Shown: positions 1 through 7,465 of the stretch, piece after piece
Position numbering within the stretch: the stretch's first letter is position 1
Layout of the letters: each line of letters starts with the position of its first letter
Assembly (NCBI RefSeq): GCF_019263705.2
Contig: NZ_JADQDK010000001.1
Coordinates: 3,534,001-3,598,000, forward strand
Source of the DNA: Pseudonocardia abyssalis
GTDB taxonomy: Bacteria > Actinomycetota > Actinomycetes > Mycobacteriales > Pseudonocardiaceae
Reading direction: 5' to 3'
DNA length: 64,000 bases
The notes under the pieces: model-generated
What the model saw: only the letters and a program-made list of their open reading frames with translations
The model's database searches: none
What the model was told of the DNA's origin: nothing
Position numbers and translations under genes: made by a program

Positions 1-380
1 GCCGTCAGCACGTGCCCGACCGCGACGTCCGGCACCCGGATCGCCGCCGCGCACGCCGCGAGGTGCGCCCGCGCGCTGCGCGCCGGGTGGAATCCCTGCG
101 CCTCCAGCACCGCCCCGACGACCCGCGCCGGGTAGGGCAGCTCCCCGAAGCGCAGCCCGTTGACCCGCGCCTCCCCCGCGGTCGGCGTGACGAGGCCGAG
201 CAGCATCCGCAGCGTCGTGGTCTTGCCGGAACCGTTGGGGCCCAGGAAGCCGGTGACGGTGCCGCGCTCCACCGCGAAACTCAGGTCCTCGACGGCGCTC
301 ACCGGGCCGAAGCGCTTCGTCAGCCCGTGCACGGTGATCCGCCCGCTGCCGTCGTCCCCCCGCAGAGAAGTCACGGCCAC
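1..380 (-). CDS. ABC transporter ATP-binding protein, C-terminus cut by window edge
   Basis: The reverse strand encodes the N-terminal half of an ABC ATPase. After a short leader comes a beta-strand/A-loop region (ITVHGLTKRFGPVSAVEDLS), then a complete Walker A motif (GPNGSGKTTT) and a run typical of the drug-export/ABC-2 family (LRMLLGLVTPTAGEARVNG). The Q-loop, signature motif and Walker B lie beyond the window. GTG codons at 380 and 374 are both in frame; I took the upstream one. The style of the N-terminus suggests the cytoplasmic ATPase of an ABC-2 type exporter, which would normally be followed by a permease gene outside the window. Substrate cannot be told. Confidence 0.85.
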   Translation of the reverse strand, partial: MAVTSLRGDDGSGRITVHGLTKRFGPVSAVEDLSFAVERGTVTGFLGPNGSGKTTTLRMLLGLVTPTAGEARVNGLRFGELPYPARVVGAVLEAQGFHPARSARAHLAACAAAIRVPDVAVGHVLT

Positions 381-484
381 GATCCTGCCGCACCCACCCG
401 CGCGGCGGACGCTTCTCCCCCGATGTCCGAATCAGTAGGCTCCCGCACGCTCGCGGGTGTGCCGCGGGCCACAGGGAGGACCGC

Positions 485-2059
485 ATGACGACGCTCGATC
501 TCTCGACCGGGGCCGCCGACTTCACCGCGATCGTGGGCCACTGGGAGACCGTGCGCCCCGATGCGCCCGCCATCACCTACGACGGCACGACGCGCACCTG
601 GGCGGAGTTCGCCCGGCGGATCCGGCAGAACGCCGCGGCCCAGCGCGCGGCCGGCCTGCGGCCCGGCGACCGCGTCGCCGTCCTCGACCTCAACCACCCC
701 TCGTGCCTCGAGCTGACGCTCGCCTGCGCGCAGGTCGGCACGGCCAACGCGGTGGTCAACTTCCGGCTCGCCCCGCCGGAGATCGTGTACGTCGTCAACG
801 ACTCGAAGGCCCGGATCCTGTTCGTCGGCCCGGAGTTCGCGGGTGCGGTCGCGCAGGTCCGCGACAAGCTGCCCGCGGTGGAGCAGGTGATCCACGTCGG
901 CGGGGACGGCGACGAGTACGAGGCCTGGATCGCCACGCGCGATCCCGACCCCGAGGTGCACCCGTCGGAGCCCGGCGACTGCTTCGTGCAGCTCTACACC
1001 TCGGGCACCACCGGCTTCCCCAAGGGCGCGATGCTGACCCACAGCGGGATGGCCGCCCACTCGACGAACGTGATGGCCGACTTCGCGGTCGACGGCGACT
1101 CGCGCGTGCAGGTCGCGATGCCGCTGTTCCACGTCGGCGGCACGAGCTACGCGCTGCTCGCGATCACCGCGGGCGCGCACATCCACATGATGCGGCTGCC
1201 CGACCCGGCCGCCGCGCTGGAGATGCTGGAGCGCGAACGGATCACCCACACCTTCTACGTGCCCGCGCTGATGGGCGCGATGCTGCAGGTACCCGGCGCC
1301 GCCGACCGCGACTACTCGTCGGTGAAGGCGCTGTCCTACGGCGCATCGCCGATGCCGCTGCCCGTCATGCGCGGCTGCCTGAAGCTCTTCCCGAACGTCA
1401 TGCACCAGGTCTACGGCATGACCGAGGAGTGCGGCGTCGTCAGCTCGCTGGGCCCGGCGGACCACTCCGACCCGGCCTCCGAGCACCGCCTGATCTCCGC
1501 GGGCACGCCGATCCACGGCGTCGAGATCGAGATCCGCGACCCCGCCACCGGCGACGCCGTGCCGACCGGGGAGCCCGGCGAGATCTGGGTCCGCTCGGCG
1601 CAGGTGATGGGCGGGTACTGGGGCAAGCCCGACGCCACCGCCGCCGCGATCACCGAGGACGGCTGGCTGCGCTCCGGCGACGGCGGGCACGTCGACGCCG
1701 ACGGCTACGTCTACGTCACCGACCGGATCAAGGACATGATCATCAGCGGCGGGGAGAACATCTACCCCGCCGAGATCGAGCGGGTGCTGGCCGAGCACCC
1801 GAGCGTCGGCGACGTCGCGGTGATCGGCGTCCCCGACGAGCGCTGGGGCGAGACGCCCAAGGCGATCGTCGTGGCAGCGCCGGGTGCGGAGATCGACGAA
1901 GCGGCGCTGCTGGCCTGGTGCCGCGAGCATCTGGCGTCGTTCAAGTGCCCCAAGTCCGTCGACGTGCTCGACGAACTCCCGCGCAACCCCACCGGCAAGA
2001 TCCTCAAGAAGGACCTGCGCAAGCCGTACTGGGAGGGCAAGGAGCGCCAGGTCGTCTGA
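485..2059 (+). CDS. Acyl-CoA synthetase (AMP-forming, FadD-like)
   Basis: This 524-residue protein is a complete ANL-superfamily ligase that would activate a carboxylic acid to its acyl-AMP and then to the CoA thioester in the cytoplasm. Visible motifs in order: the AMP/ATP-binding loop YTSGTTGFPKG (about residue 170), the YGMTEE segment (about 310), the hinge region with SGDGG and YVTDRIKDMIISGGENIYP (about 395-425), and the C-terminal catalytic lysine in PTGKILKKDLR (about 505). A strong ribosome binding site, AGGGAGGA, sits six bases before the ATG. Length is normal for the FadD family. The acyl substrate (fatty, aromatic or other) cannot be read from sequence alone. It ends one base before the convergent membrane protein gene. 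Confidence 0.93.
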   Translation: MTTLDLSTGAADFTAIVGHWETVRPDAPAITYDGTTRTWAEFARRIRQNAAAQRAAGLRPGDRVAVLDLNHPSCLELTLACAQVGTANAVVNFRLAPPEIVYVVNDSKARILFVGPEFAGAVAQVRDKLPAVEQVIHVGGDGDEYEAWIATRDPDPEVHPSEPGDCFVQLYTSGTTGFPKGAMLTHSGMAAHSTNVMADFAVDGDSRVQVAMPLFHVGGTSYALLAITAGAHIHMMRLPDPAAALEMLERERITHTFYVPALMGAMLQVPGAADRDYSSVKALSYGASPMPLPVMRGCLKLFPNVMHQVYGMTEECGVVSSLGPADHSDPASEHRLISAGTPIHGVEIEIRDPATGDAVPTGEPGEIWVRSAQVMGGYWGKPDATAAAITEDGWLRSGDGGHVDADGYVYVTDRIKDMIISGGENIYPAEIERVLAEHPSVGDVAVIGVPDERWGETPKAIVVAAPGAEIDEAALLAWCREHLASFKCPKSVDVLDELPRNPTGKILKKDLRKPYWEGKERQVV

Positions 2060-2515
2060 TCAGGGCACCAGGTCCCACTCGACGACCAACACCCGCGGGT
2101 GCTCGCGGTCGATGCGGACCGGCAGTGTGAGGCCGGGCCGGATCGACACGACGTAGTGGATCGGCACCAGCACGCAGTGCTCGCGGGCGGTGCCGTCGGT
2201 CGTCACGGTCAGCTTCATGACGGGGTGGGCGCCGATGCTGCTCGACGTCGTCCGCACCCGCGTGATCACGGCCCCCGTCGGCCGTCCGTGCGCCGCCACC
2301 TCGGCCAGCACGGACGGGCGGCCGAACATCCGGGCCTGGATCAGCGTCCACACCACGCCCTGGATCCCCGTGACGAGCGTGATGATCCCGAGCACCATCG
2401 CCGTGACGCCGGCGCCGAGCAGGAGCAGTGCCACGAAGGCGGCCGTCCCGGAGACGGCCGCCGCGATCAGGAACGCTCGTCCGATGCGGCCGAACGTCGT
2501 CGACATGGCGGCCAT
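2060..2515 (-). CDS. Small membrane protein of unknown function
   Basis: The 151-residue product has two hydrophobic segments near the N-terminus (about residues 14-50, rich in A, L and V) followed by a soluble beta-rich domain that includes ITRVRTTSSSIGAHPVMKL and ends in WDLVP. This layout, two membrane helices plus a small cytoplasmic or extracytoplasmic domain, occurs in many uncharacterised actinobacterial proteins. It faces the acyl-CoA synthetase gene tail to tail with no spacing. No clear Shine-Dalgarno precedes the ATG; a second ATG three codons later is an equally possible start. I do not recognise a named family. Confidence 0.75.
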   Translation of the reverse strand: MAAMSTTFGRIGRAFLIAAAVSGTAAFVALLLLGAGVTAMVLGIITLVTGIQGVVWTLIQARMFGRPSVLAEVAAHGRPTGAVITRVRTTSSSIGAHPVMKLTVTTDGTAREHCVLVPIHYVVSIRPGLTLPVRIDREHPRVLVVEWDLVP

Positions 2516-2717
2516 CGTAGAGGTCGTGACGGATCAGGTCGGCCGCCTTCGGTCGGCGAGACGCTGCCGCGGATCGCGGCCACCGTCACCGAGACCGTCG
2601 GCGTCGAGGACTCCCCGACCCCGTGGGACGTGCAGACCGAGGTCGTCGGCCGCGTGCGGGGCCGCTCCGCCGATGCCGCCGAACGGGTCGACGGCCGCCC
2701 CACAGCCGCACCGGCCC

Positions 2718-3173
2718 CTACCGGAACCCGAACGCCGTGATCACCGGGAGGTCGCCGGCGGCCAGCCCGTCGAGCACGTGCTTCTCGTGCGGCACGACCG
2801 GGTCGGGCAGCGCGTCGAGGGCGTACCAGCGCAACCCCGCGCTCTTGTCGGGCTCCATCGTCCGGGGCTCACCGCTCCAGCGGCGGCAGGTGAAGAAGAA
2901 GTCGACGCGCTCGTCGATCCCGCGGCCGTTGCCGTGGGTGCGGTGCATCGTGGTGAGCGGGACGAGATCGGCCTCGTCGACGGTCACCCCGACCTCCTCC
3001 GCCGCCTCCCGGCAGGCGGCGGCGTGCACGGTCTCCCCCGCCTCGACGTGGCCCGCGGCGGCGGCCGCCCAGAACCCGTCGCGGTAGCCGGTGCCCTCGC
3101 GCAACTGCAGCAGCACGCGCGCGTCGGCGTCGATCAGCAGCACGTACGCGGCAGGAACCACCCGAAACCCCAC
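2718..3173 (-). CDS. NUDIX hydrolase
   Basis: A 151-residue single-domain NUDIX protein that would cleave a nucleoside diphosphate linked to another moiety, using Mg2+ or Mn2+. The Nudix box is intact: the glycine in GHVEAGETVH, then the catalytic helix REAAEEVGV (about residues 40-62). The N-terminal strands (VVPAAYVLLIDADARVLLQL) fit the MutT/NDP-sugar pyrophosphatase fold. GTG start. The window to the upstream gene is short, and the protein is not obviously in an operon. Exact substrate is unknown; small MutT-like proteins of this form often act in nucleotide-pool sanitation, but this is not shown here. Confidence 0.9.
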   Translation of the reverse strand: MGFRVVPAAYVLLIDADARVLLQLREGTGYRDGFWAAAAAGHVEAGETVHAAACREAAEEVGVTVDEADLVPLTTMHRTHGNGRGIDERVDFFFTCRRWSGEPRTMEPDKSAGLRWYALDALPDPVVPHEKHVLDGLAAGDLPVITAFGFR

Positions 3174-3200
3174 GGGCGGCGACCCTACCCGCGAGCGGGA

Positions 3201-3377
3201 TCAGGGTTCGAGCAGTGCGCGCGGCCAGGTCTCGACTCGGGGGCGGCTCGCCCACCAGAGCCGTGCGTAGAGGCGCAGGGCCCGCCGCCGCCGGAACGAG
3301 CGGGCCGGCCGGAGCTGCGCCGCCTCGGCGAGCAGCTCGTCGTGCCGCAGGTGGCCGTACAGGTGGTGCGGGTTCAC
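3201..3377 (-). CDS. Small arginine-rich protein coupled to an ArsR-type regulator
   Basis: A 58-codon reading frame starts with GTG inside the stop of the upstream regulator gene (GTGA overlap), which suggests translational coupling. The product begins NPHHLYGHL and continues with an arginine-rich, tryptophan-containing stretch (RSFRRRRALRLYARLWWAS). No domain is recognised. The overlap, the shared direction and the codon use like its neighbours argue that it is a real gene made along with the regulator. A membrane-surface or nucleic-acid association would fit the composition but is only a guess. Confidence 0.6.
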   Translation of the reverse strand: MNPHHLYGHLRHDELLAEAAQLRPARSFRRRRALRLYARLWWASRPRVETWPRALLEP

Positions 3378-3970
3378 GGTGTCTCCTGCCGGTCGTCGGA
3401 TCGGGCGCGGACCAGGCGGCCGCTGAGCAGCAGCCGCACCAGCCGGGCGCCGTCGGGGCGCGCGGCCGGGTCGTCGTCTCGGGCGCGGTACGCGGCGACC
3501 AGCTCGTCGAAGCCGGCCTGCAGGGCGACGAGCTCGTCGGGCGTGCAGTACAGGGCGCGGCCGGACATCCCGGCCGCCTCCTGCCACTGCGCCGACTCCC
3601 GCGACGCGCGACGCACCCAGTCCTTGATCTGGCCCACCTCGTGGTCGAGGAACACCTCGCTGAGCGTCTCCGCCGCCATCGCCGCGTCGGGTTCGAGGTC
3701 CGCGGCCCGCCAGCTCTGGTCGCGGCGGGTCAGCCGCCACGGCTTCTCCCGGCCGTCGCCGCCCTCCGCGGGCTCCACGAACCCGTACTTGGCCAGCATC
3801 CCCAGGTGGTAGGAGCAGCTCGCGACGCTCTCGCCGCTGTACTCCGCGCACCGCGTGGCGGTGGCCGTCCGCTCCGCCCCGAGCAGCTCGATGATCGTCC
3901 AGCGCGTCGGGTGCGACAGCGCCCGCAGCGCCTTCGGGTCGGTGATGTAGCTGCGCGCGTCCTCGGTCAT
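3374..3970 (-). CDS. ArsR-family winged-helix transcriptional regulator
   Basis: The 198-residue product carries an N-terminal winged helix-turn-helix: YITDPKALRALSHPTRWTII is the hallmark first helix of ArsR/HTH_5-type regulators, followed by CAEYSGESVASCSYHLGMLA as the recognition region. The C-terminal half (about residues 95-190) is a longer helical domain with no cysteine metal site visible, so a metal sensor role is not supported; a small-molecule or protein signal is more likely. Its ATG at 3970 has further in-frame ATG codons upstream, but those fall inside the operator palindromes. It is transcribed divergently from the DUF427 gene and probably controls both. Confidence 0.85.
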   Translation of the reverse strand: MTEDARSYITDPKALRALSHPTRWTIIELLGAERTATATRCAEYSGESVASCSYHLGMLAKYGFVEPAEGGDGREKPWRLTRRDQSWRAADLEPDAAMAAETLSEVFLDHEVGQIKDWVRRASRESAQWQEAAGMSGRALYCTPDELVALQAGFDELVAAYRARDDDPAARPDGARLVRLLLSGRLVRARSDDRQETP

Positions 3971-3978
3971 GTCACGCA

Positions 3979-4023
3979 ACATATCTTGCGCAATGTTCAT
4001 TGCGCAAGACTTCTTGAACATTG
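3979..4023. promoter_or_regulatory. Divergent operator with nested palindromes
   Basis: The AT-rich gap between the regulator and the DUF427 gene holds two copies of the self-complementary octamer TTGCGCAA (3986-3993 and 4000-4007, 14 bp apart) and a longer inverted repeat, CAATGTTCA at 3991-3999 with TGAACATTG at 4015-4023. A third pair, AACAT at 3979-3983 and ATGTT at 3993-3997, overlaps the left end. This looks like a cooperative operator for the adjacent ArsR-type regulator. It stands out because base composition here is far lower in GC than the flanks. Confidence 0.7.
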
Positions 4024-4045
4024 CGGAACGGAGGACGCTCGATCC

Positions 4046-4882
4046 ATGGCGACCCGACTGGCGGACCACTTCTCGACGGTGCTCGACACGCTGCGCATCG
4101 AGCCCACCCCGGTGCGGCTGCGAGGTCTCGCCGCCGGCGCCCCCGCCGTCGACACCACCGCGGCGCTGCTCGTCTGGGAGCCGGGACGGGTCGTGCCCCA
4201 GTACGCGGTGCCCGAGTCCGACCTCCTCGCCGACCTGCTCCCCGCCGACCCGGACGCCGGACCGCGGTACGGGCCCGGCCCGCAGCCGCTCGGACCCGAC
4301 GGGGTCGCCGTGCTCACCCCCGCCACCGGGTTCGGCGTGCACTCCGCGGACGGCGAACCCCTCACCCTGCGCATCGGGGGCAGCGAGCGGATCGGGGCGG
4401 CGTTCCGGCCCACCGACCCCGACCTCGCCGGGTACGTGATCGTCGACTTCGCGGCACTGGACTGGCTCGAGGAGGAGGAGCCGGTCGTCTCGCACCCCCG
4501 GGACCCCTTCCACCGCGTCGACGCCCGGCGCAGCGGCCGCCGCGTCCGCATCGAGCTCGACGGGCACGTGCTGGCCGAGAGCGACCGGCCGACGCTGGTG
4601 ACCGAGACCGGCCTCCCCGTGCGCTGGTACCTGCCACCCGCCGACGTCGACACGACGCGGCTGCGGCCGAGCGACACCGTCACCGCGTGCGCGTACAAGG
4701 GCGTCGCGAGCTACCTGTCGGTGACGCTGCCCGGCCGGTCCGCCGACGACCTCGCGTGGACCTACCCCCGCCCGCTGCGTGACGCGGAGGCCCTGACCGA
4801 CCTCGTCTCGTTCTTCACCGAGCACGTCGACGTGACGGTCGACGAGGTGCGCACCGTGCGACCCGTGTCACCGTGGTCGTGA
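4046..4882 (+). CDS. DUF427 domain protein
   Basis: The 278-residue protein contains the DUF427 signature in its C-terminal half: VDARRSGRRVRIELDGHVLA, ETGLPVRWYLPPADVD, CAYKGVASYLSV and DLAWTYPRPL (about residues 145-245). The N-terminal half has a related, weaker repeat of the same type, as in two-domain family members. DUF427 proteins have a small beta-barrel-like fold of unknown function. ATG preceded by GGAACGGAGG, a good ribosome binding site. It is divergent from the ArsR-type regulator with the operator between them, so it is probably the regulator's main target. Confidence 0.85.
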   Translation: MATRLADHFSTVLDTLRIEPTPVRLRGLAAGAPAVDTTAALLVWEPGRVVPQYAVPESDLLADLLPADPDAGPRYGPGPQPLGPDGVAVLTPATGFGVHSADGEPLTLRIGGSERIGAAFRPTDPDLAGYVIVDFAALDWLEEEEPVVSHPRDPFHRVDARRSGRRVRIELDGHVLAESDRPTLVTETGLPVRWYLPPADVDTTRLRPSDTVTACAYKGVASYLSVTLPGRSADDLAWTYPRPLRDAEALTDLVSFFTEHVDVTVDEVRTVRPVSPWS

Positions 4883-4907
4883 GTTGACCCGTCGGTAACA
4901 TCGCCAC

Positions 4908-5939
4908 ATGCTGCTGTCGACTCAACTCCAGTACGGCGACGACCCGATCAACAACGCCGAGGCGGTGGTCGGTCTGGAGAAGGCGGGGCTCGACGTCGTC
5001 TGGGTCGCCGAGGCCTACAGCTTCGACGCCGTCTCCCTGATGGGCTACCTCGCGGCGCGCACCGAGCGCATCCAGATCGGCGCCGGGATCCTGCCGATCT
5101 ACAGCCGCACGCCGACCCTCACCGCGATGACGGCGGCCGGTCTGGACGCGCTGTCCAACGGGCGCGCGATCCTCGGGCTCGGCGCGTCCGGCCCGCAGGT
5201 CATCGAGGGCTTCCACGGCGTGCCCTACGACAAGCCGCTGGCCCGTACCCGCGAGATCGTCGAGATCTGCCGGCAGGTGTGGCGTCGCGAGAAGGTCCAG
5301 CACCAGGGGCTCTACACGATCCCGCTGCCCGAGGGCCAGGGCACGGGACTGGGCAAGCCGCTCAAGCTGATCAACCACCCGAAGCGCGCCGACATCCCGA
5401 TCTGGATCGCCGCGCTGGGCGACAAGAACGTCGAGCTGACGGCGGAGATCGCGCAGGGCTGGCTCCCGCACGTCGTGCTCCCGGAGCGGATGCGCGAGAC
5501 GTTCGGCGCCGCCCTCGACGCGGGCACCGCCAAGCGCGCGCCCGAGCTCGGCCCGCTGCAGATCACCGGCGGCGGCATCCTCGCGATCGAGGACGACATG
5601 ATGGACGGCGCCCGGCAGATCCACCGGCACATGAGCGCGCTCTACCTCGGTGGGATGGGGGCGCGCGGCAAGAACTTCTACAACACCGTCTTCCAGCGGC
5701 AGGGCTACGTCGACGAGGCGAAGGTCGTGCAGGACCTCTACCTCGACGGCAAGAAGGAGGAGGCCGCGGCGTCGCTGCCCGAGGAGTTCCTCAACCACAC
5801 CTCACTCGTCGGACCGCCCTCGTTCGTCAAGGAGCGCATCGCCGCCCTGCGTGAGGCCGGCGTGACGCACCTGCACGTCAACCCGATCAGCTCGGACCCG
5901 CAGAAGGTGTTGTCGCAGGTGAAGGAGTGGCTGCAGTAG
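4908..5939 (+). CDS. LLM-class F420/FMN-dependent oxidoreductase
   Basis: A 343-residue luciferase-like monooxygenase-family protein. Diagnostic segments are AEAYSFDAVSLMGYLAARTE, IQIGAGILPIYSRTPTLTAM and LGLGASGPQVIEGFHGVPY, which form the TIM-barrel cofactor pocket of F420-dependent members in actinomycetes. It would use reduced F420 (or FMNH2) to reduce or oxidise an organic substrate in the cytoplasm. The closest mycobacterial relatives belong to the large F420-dependent group with mostly unknown substrates. It begins 25 bases after the DUF427 gene and may be co-transcribed with it. Confidence 0.92.
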   Translation: MLLSTQLQYGDDPINNAEAVVGLEKAGLDVVWVAEAYSFDAVSLMGYLAARTERIQIGAGILPIYSRTPTLTAMTAAGLDALSNGRAILGLGASGPQVIEGFHGVPYDKPLARTREIVEICRQVWRREKVQHQGLYTIPLPEGQGTGLGKPLKLINHPKRADIPIWIAALGDKNVELTAEIAQGWLPHVVLPERMRETFGAALDAGTAKRAPELGPLQITGGGILAIEDDMMDGARQIHRHMSALYLGGMGARGKNFYNTVFQRQGYVDEAKVVQDLYLDGKKEEAAASLPEEFLNHTSLVGPPSFVKERIAALREAGVTHLHVNPISSDPQKVLSQVKEWLQ

Positions 5940-5959
5940 GTGACAGGGGGGCCGTGTCA

Positions 5960-6802
5960 GTGACGTCGGGTGACCGGATCACACTCTGTGGTGTACCGGC
6001 CCTCGTCACCGACCCGCGGGAGCGTGCGTTGCTCGACCTCGTCATCGCCACGTCCGACGATCCGATCGAGCCGGACCAGTACCGCTTCGTCGCGACGGAC
6101 GCGTGGTGGCTGGGCAGCTTCGGCGGGCACCAGCACCTGACCGAGCACCGCCTGCGCACCTGGATCCCGGCCCGGCCCGAGCGCGACTGGCTGCTCGACC
6201 GCTCCCTGACCGGGCGCCAGCGCTGGCTCACCGGCTCGCTGGACGAGGCGAAGAAGGACGGGTTCGAGCTGCACGACGTCGCACCGGTCGGGCTGTTCCG
6301 GGCGCCGTTCGGCGAGTTCCACCGCGAACGCGAGGGCCGCTGCGTCGAGCCCGCCGAGCGCCGCCGCGGCAGCTGGCAGGTCCCGACGCCGCAGTTCCTC
6401 GAGCGCCTGCCCCGCGACCCGGCCGCGCTGCTGGAGCGGCTGGAGTCCGACCACCCCGGCCGCTGGGCCGCCCCGTTCAGCGGCGCGGTCGACGCCCTGC
6501 GCACCTGCCTGGTGCCCGCCGAGCTCCGCGCCCCGCTGTACCGGGCGCTCACCGGCCTGCCCGGCGTCACCGTGGAGGACCACACCGCCGCCTACGACGG
6601 CCGCGAGTGCGTCGTGCTCGTCCACGACGCCGGACGCACCCGCACCGAGCTGATGATCGACATCGCCGACGGCCAGTTCGCCGGCGAGCGCGACACCACC
6701 CGCGTCGACTCCCGCTGCGAGCTCCCCGTCGACACCCTCATCGGCGAGACGGCCGTGCACACCGCCGTGGTCGGCGAGCTGGGCGAGCACCCCGTCCACT
6801 GA
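5960..6802 (+). CDS. CU044_5270-type protein lacking the usual membrane anchor
   Basis: The product (about 280 residues) resembles the soluble portion of actinobacterial CU044_5270-family proteins: DPIEPDQYRFVATDAWW, EHRLRTWIPARPERDWLLDR and the C-terminal ELRAPLYRALTGLPGVTVED are typical. Family members usually have a cytoplasmic N-terminus and one membrane helix before this region; here no hydrophobic segment exists, so the gene may be an N-terminally shortened copy or a cytoplasmic variant. GTG at 5960 has AGGGGGG eight bases upstream; GTG at 5954 and 5927 are also in frame. It starts just after the LLM oxidoreductase stop. Function unknown. Confidence 0.7.
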   Translation: MTSGDRITLCGVPALVTDPRERALLDLVIATSDDPIEPDQYRFVATDAWWLGSFGGHQHLTEHRLRTWIPARPERDWLLDRSLTGRQRWLTGSLDEAKKDGFELHDVAPVGLFRAPFGEFHREREGRCVEPAERRRGSWQVPTPQFLERLPRDPAALLERLESDHPGRWAAPFSGAVDALRTCLVPAELRAPLYRALTGLPGVTVEDHTAAYDGRECVVLVHDAGRTRTELMIDIADGQFAGERDTTRVDSRCELPVDTLIGETAVHTAVVGELGEHPVH

Positions 6803-6851
6803 CGGGCCGTGCGCGGAGATCCTCGCCCCGGCCACCGATTCCGGGCACGAC

Positions 6852-7310
6852 CTACCGCACGGGCTGCTCCGCTCCACCGCGCTCGTCGTCGGGGCGACGA
6901 CCGTGGATGCGTCGCTCCGACTCCTCGATCGCCACGTCGTTGATGCTGGCCTCGCGACGGCGCATGTAGCCCTCGTCGTCGAACTCCCACAGTTCGTTGC
7001 CGTAGGAGCGCCACCACTGCCCGTCCGCGTCGCGGCACTCGTACTGGAAGCGCACCGCGATCCTGTTGCCGTCGAAGGCCCAGAGGTCCTTGCGCAGGGC
7101 GTAGTCGAGCTCGCGGTCCCACTTCCCGCGCAGGAAGTCGGCGATCTCCGCGCGGCCGGTGACGAACCGGTCGCGGTTGCGCCAGACCGAGTCCTCGCTG
7201 TACGCGGCGGCGACGTTCTCCGGGTCGCGGGTGTTCCAGGCGTCCTCGGCGGCCTGGACCTTCCTCGCAGCACTCTCGGCGTCGAACGGGGGCAGCGGCG
7301 GGCGGGACAT
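6852..7310 (-). CDS. NTF2-like DUF1348 protein
   Basis: A 152-residue cone-shaped NTF2-like protein of the DUF1348 group: [38 protein letters not shown], and [19 protein letters not shown] with [18 protein letters not shown] are the family's characteristic blocks. Members are nearly always annotated as nuclear transport factor 2 family proteins and their ligand is unknown. The chosen ATG has GAGGAG seven bases before it; an upstream in-frame start would add 13 residues without a ribosome binding site. It is convergent with the preceding gene and divergent from kgd, separated by about 155 bases. Confidence 0.9.
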   Translation of the reverse strand: MSRPPLPPFDAESAARKVQAAEDAWNTRDPENVAAAYSEDSVWRNRDRFVTGRAEIADFLRGKWDRELDYALRKDLWAFDGNRIAVRFQYECRDADGQWWRSYGNELWEFDDEGYMRRREASINDVAIEESERRIHGRRPDDERGGAEQPVR

Positions 7311-7465
7311 CGGCGACTCCTCGCGTCGGATCGGGTTCGCGTCGATCATCGCAGCGGGTGACGTGTGACCGACGTCCGTCCGCCGCGATACCCCGGCTTC
7401 ACGGCGGGGACTAACCTGGCACGAAGTCCCGGCGAAGACGCGATCCGATCAAGGCGGTCCTCAGC

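Noticed and set aside
371..1930. Long minus-strand frame opposite the acyl-CoA synthetase
   Set aside because: It mirrors the codon bias of the real gene; the plus frame has every ANL motif and a good ribosome site.
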